Below are positions 6,068 to 6,194 of a stretch of DNA of 6,194 bases, one piece after another (positions within the stretch are counted from its first letter, which is position 1; each line of letters opens with the position of its first letter). A program made the position numbers and the translations under genes. A model generated the notes under the pieces. It had not been told where the DNA came from and did not search any database. It was given only the letters and a program-made list of their open reading frames with translations. Origin of the DNA: an uncultured Erysipelotrichaceae bacterium (GTDB lineage: Bacteria; Bacillota_I; Bacilli_A; RF39; UBA660); assembly GCA_902782915.1 (NCBI GenBank), contig CACZOV010000028.1, positions 1 through 6,194 on the forward strand, given 5' to 3'.

Positions 6068-6194
6068 TTACTTCCTACTTCCCGTAAACGGGTCTATTTT
6101 ATCTAATGTTAATTGTTCTGATAATCTATCTTCTTTTAATTGATTATCTATATACTTTCTTATTGCAATTTCGTTTTTACCTACGGTATCAACG
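6068..6194 (-). CDS. tnpA: IS200 family Y1 transposase TnpA, C-terminal end (partial)
   Basis: Only the last 41 codons and the TAA stop are in the window; the start and the HUH metal-binding motif lie beyond base 6194. The peptide opens VDTVGKN, continues with IRKYIDNQLKED, then SEQL, and ends DPFTGSRK. This closely follows the C-terminus of E. coli and Salmonella IS200 TnpA as I remember it (VDTVGKN, YIxxQLEEDK, EQL, PFTGRK). The tyrosine in KYIDNQ (6152-6154) corresponds to the catalytic tyrosine of the family (Y127 in IS608), which forms the 5'-phosphotyrosine link during single-strand transposition. The visible part is intact, with no frameshift, so the gene may be functional. It faces rsmA tail-to-tail. 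No TnpB or ωRNA is visible on this side, as expected for IS200 rather than IS605. Confidence 0.88.
   Translation of the reverse strand, partial: VDTVGKNEIAIRKYIDNQLKEDRLSEQLTLDKIDPFTGSRK

Larger units (their letters stand above)
6001..6194 (-). mobile_element. IS200-type insertion sequence, right end (partial)
   Basis: This segment holds the last part of an IS200 (IS200/IS605 family) element oriented on the minus strand: the end of the Y1 transposase gene, an untranslated tail of about 60 bases and a bulged subterminal hairpin. By my count about 39 of 92 bases in 6001-6092 are G or C, well above the surrounding genes, which fits a transferred element. The left border near 5996-6004 is inferred; IS200 elements have no inverted terminal repeats and make no target duplication, so it cannot be fixed from one copy. 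The rest of the element lies beyond the window. Confidence 0.8.

Noticed and set aside
6081..6092. Palindrome CCCGTAAACGGG in the IS segment, considered as a second subterminal hairpin
   Set aside because: It falls inside the transposase codons for the conserved DPFTG motif and is explained by coding sequence; the loop would be very tight.

Overview
The window is very AT-rich (about a quarter G+C in the genes, less between them). It has AGGAGG/GGTGAT-type ribosome binding sites, short gene spacing and a standard code: tryptophan is TGG in the hemolysin III gene, and no gene needs TGA read as a sense codon. The gene content is Obg, RsmA, a hemolysin III protein, a DUF368 protein and a wall-type protein with a PG_binding_4-like domain. 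Together this points to a low-GC, Gram-positive-type bacterium (Bacillota, possibly one of the small-genome Bacilli or Erysipelotrichia-like lineages). The exact taxon cannot be read from this sequence.

Layout, left to right. (1) 1-867, minus: a membrane-anchored protein with a cytoplasmic N-terminal region, one transmembrane helix and the start of an extracytoplasmic domain resembling the one that precedes YkuD L,D-transpeptidase or VanW domains. It runs off the window edge and has its own promoter. (2) 969-4242, minus: four genes in one direction, reading leftwards from 4242. They are an HExxH putative metallopeptidase, the ribosome-assembly GTPase Obg, a hemolysin III/PAQR membrane protein and a small helical protein of unknown function. 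A T-rich intrinsic terminator at about 938-964 ends the run. (3) 4259-4309: a compact divergent control region in which the two predicted promoters share their -35 position. (4) 4334-5964, plus: a two-gene operon of a DUF368 polyprenyl-phosphate transporter and RsmA (KsgA), 8 bases apart, ending in a strong intrinsic terminator. (5) 6001-6194: the right end of an IS200-type insertion sequence lying tail-to-tail with rsmA. It shows the last 41 codons of the Y1 transposase and a bulged subterminal hairpin, and is clearly richer in G+C than its surroundings.

Most of the window is housekeeping. Obg (50S assembly) and RsmA (30S maturation) lie on opposite sides of the shared promoter region, and the DUF368 and PG_binding_4-like proteins both relate to the cell envelope. 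I see no defence system, CRISPR array, rRNA or tRNA. The least understood parts are the HExxH protein, the cytoplasmic half of the first gene and the 141-residue helical protein. No gap longer than about 110 bases lacks a gene.
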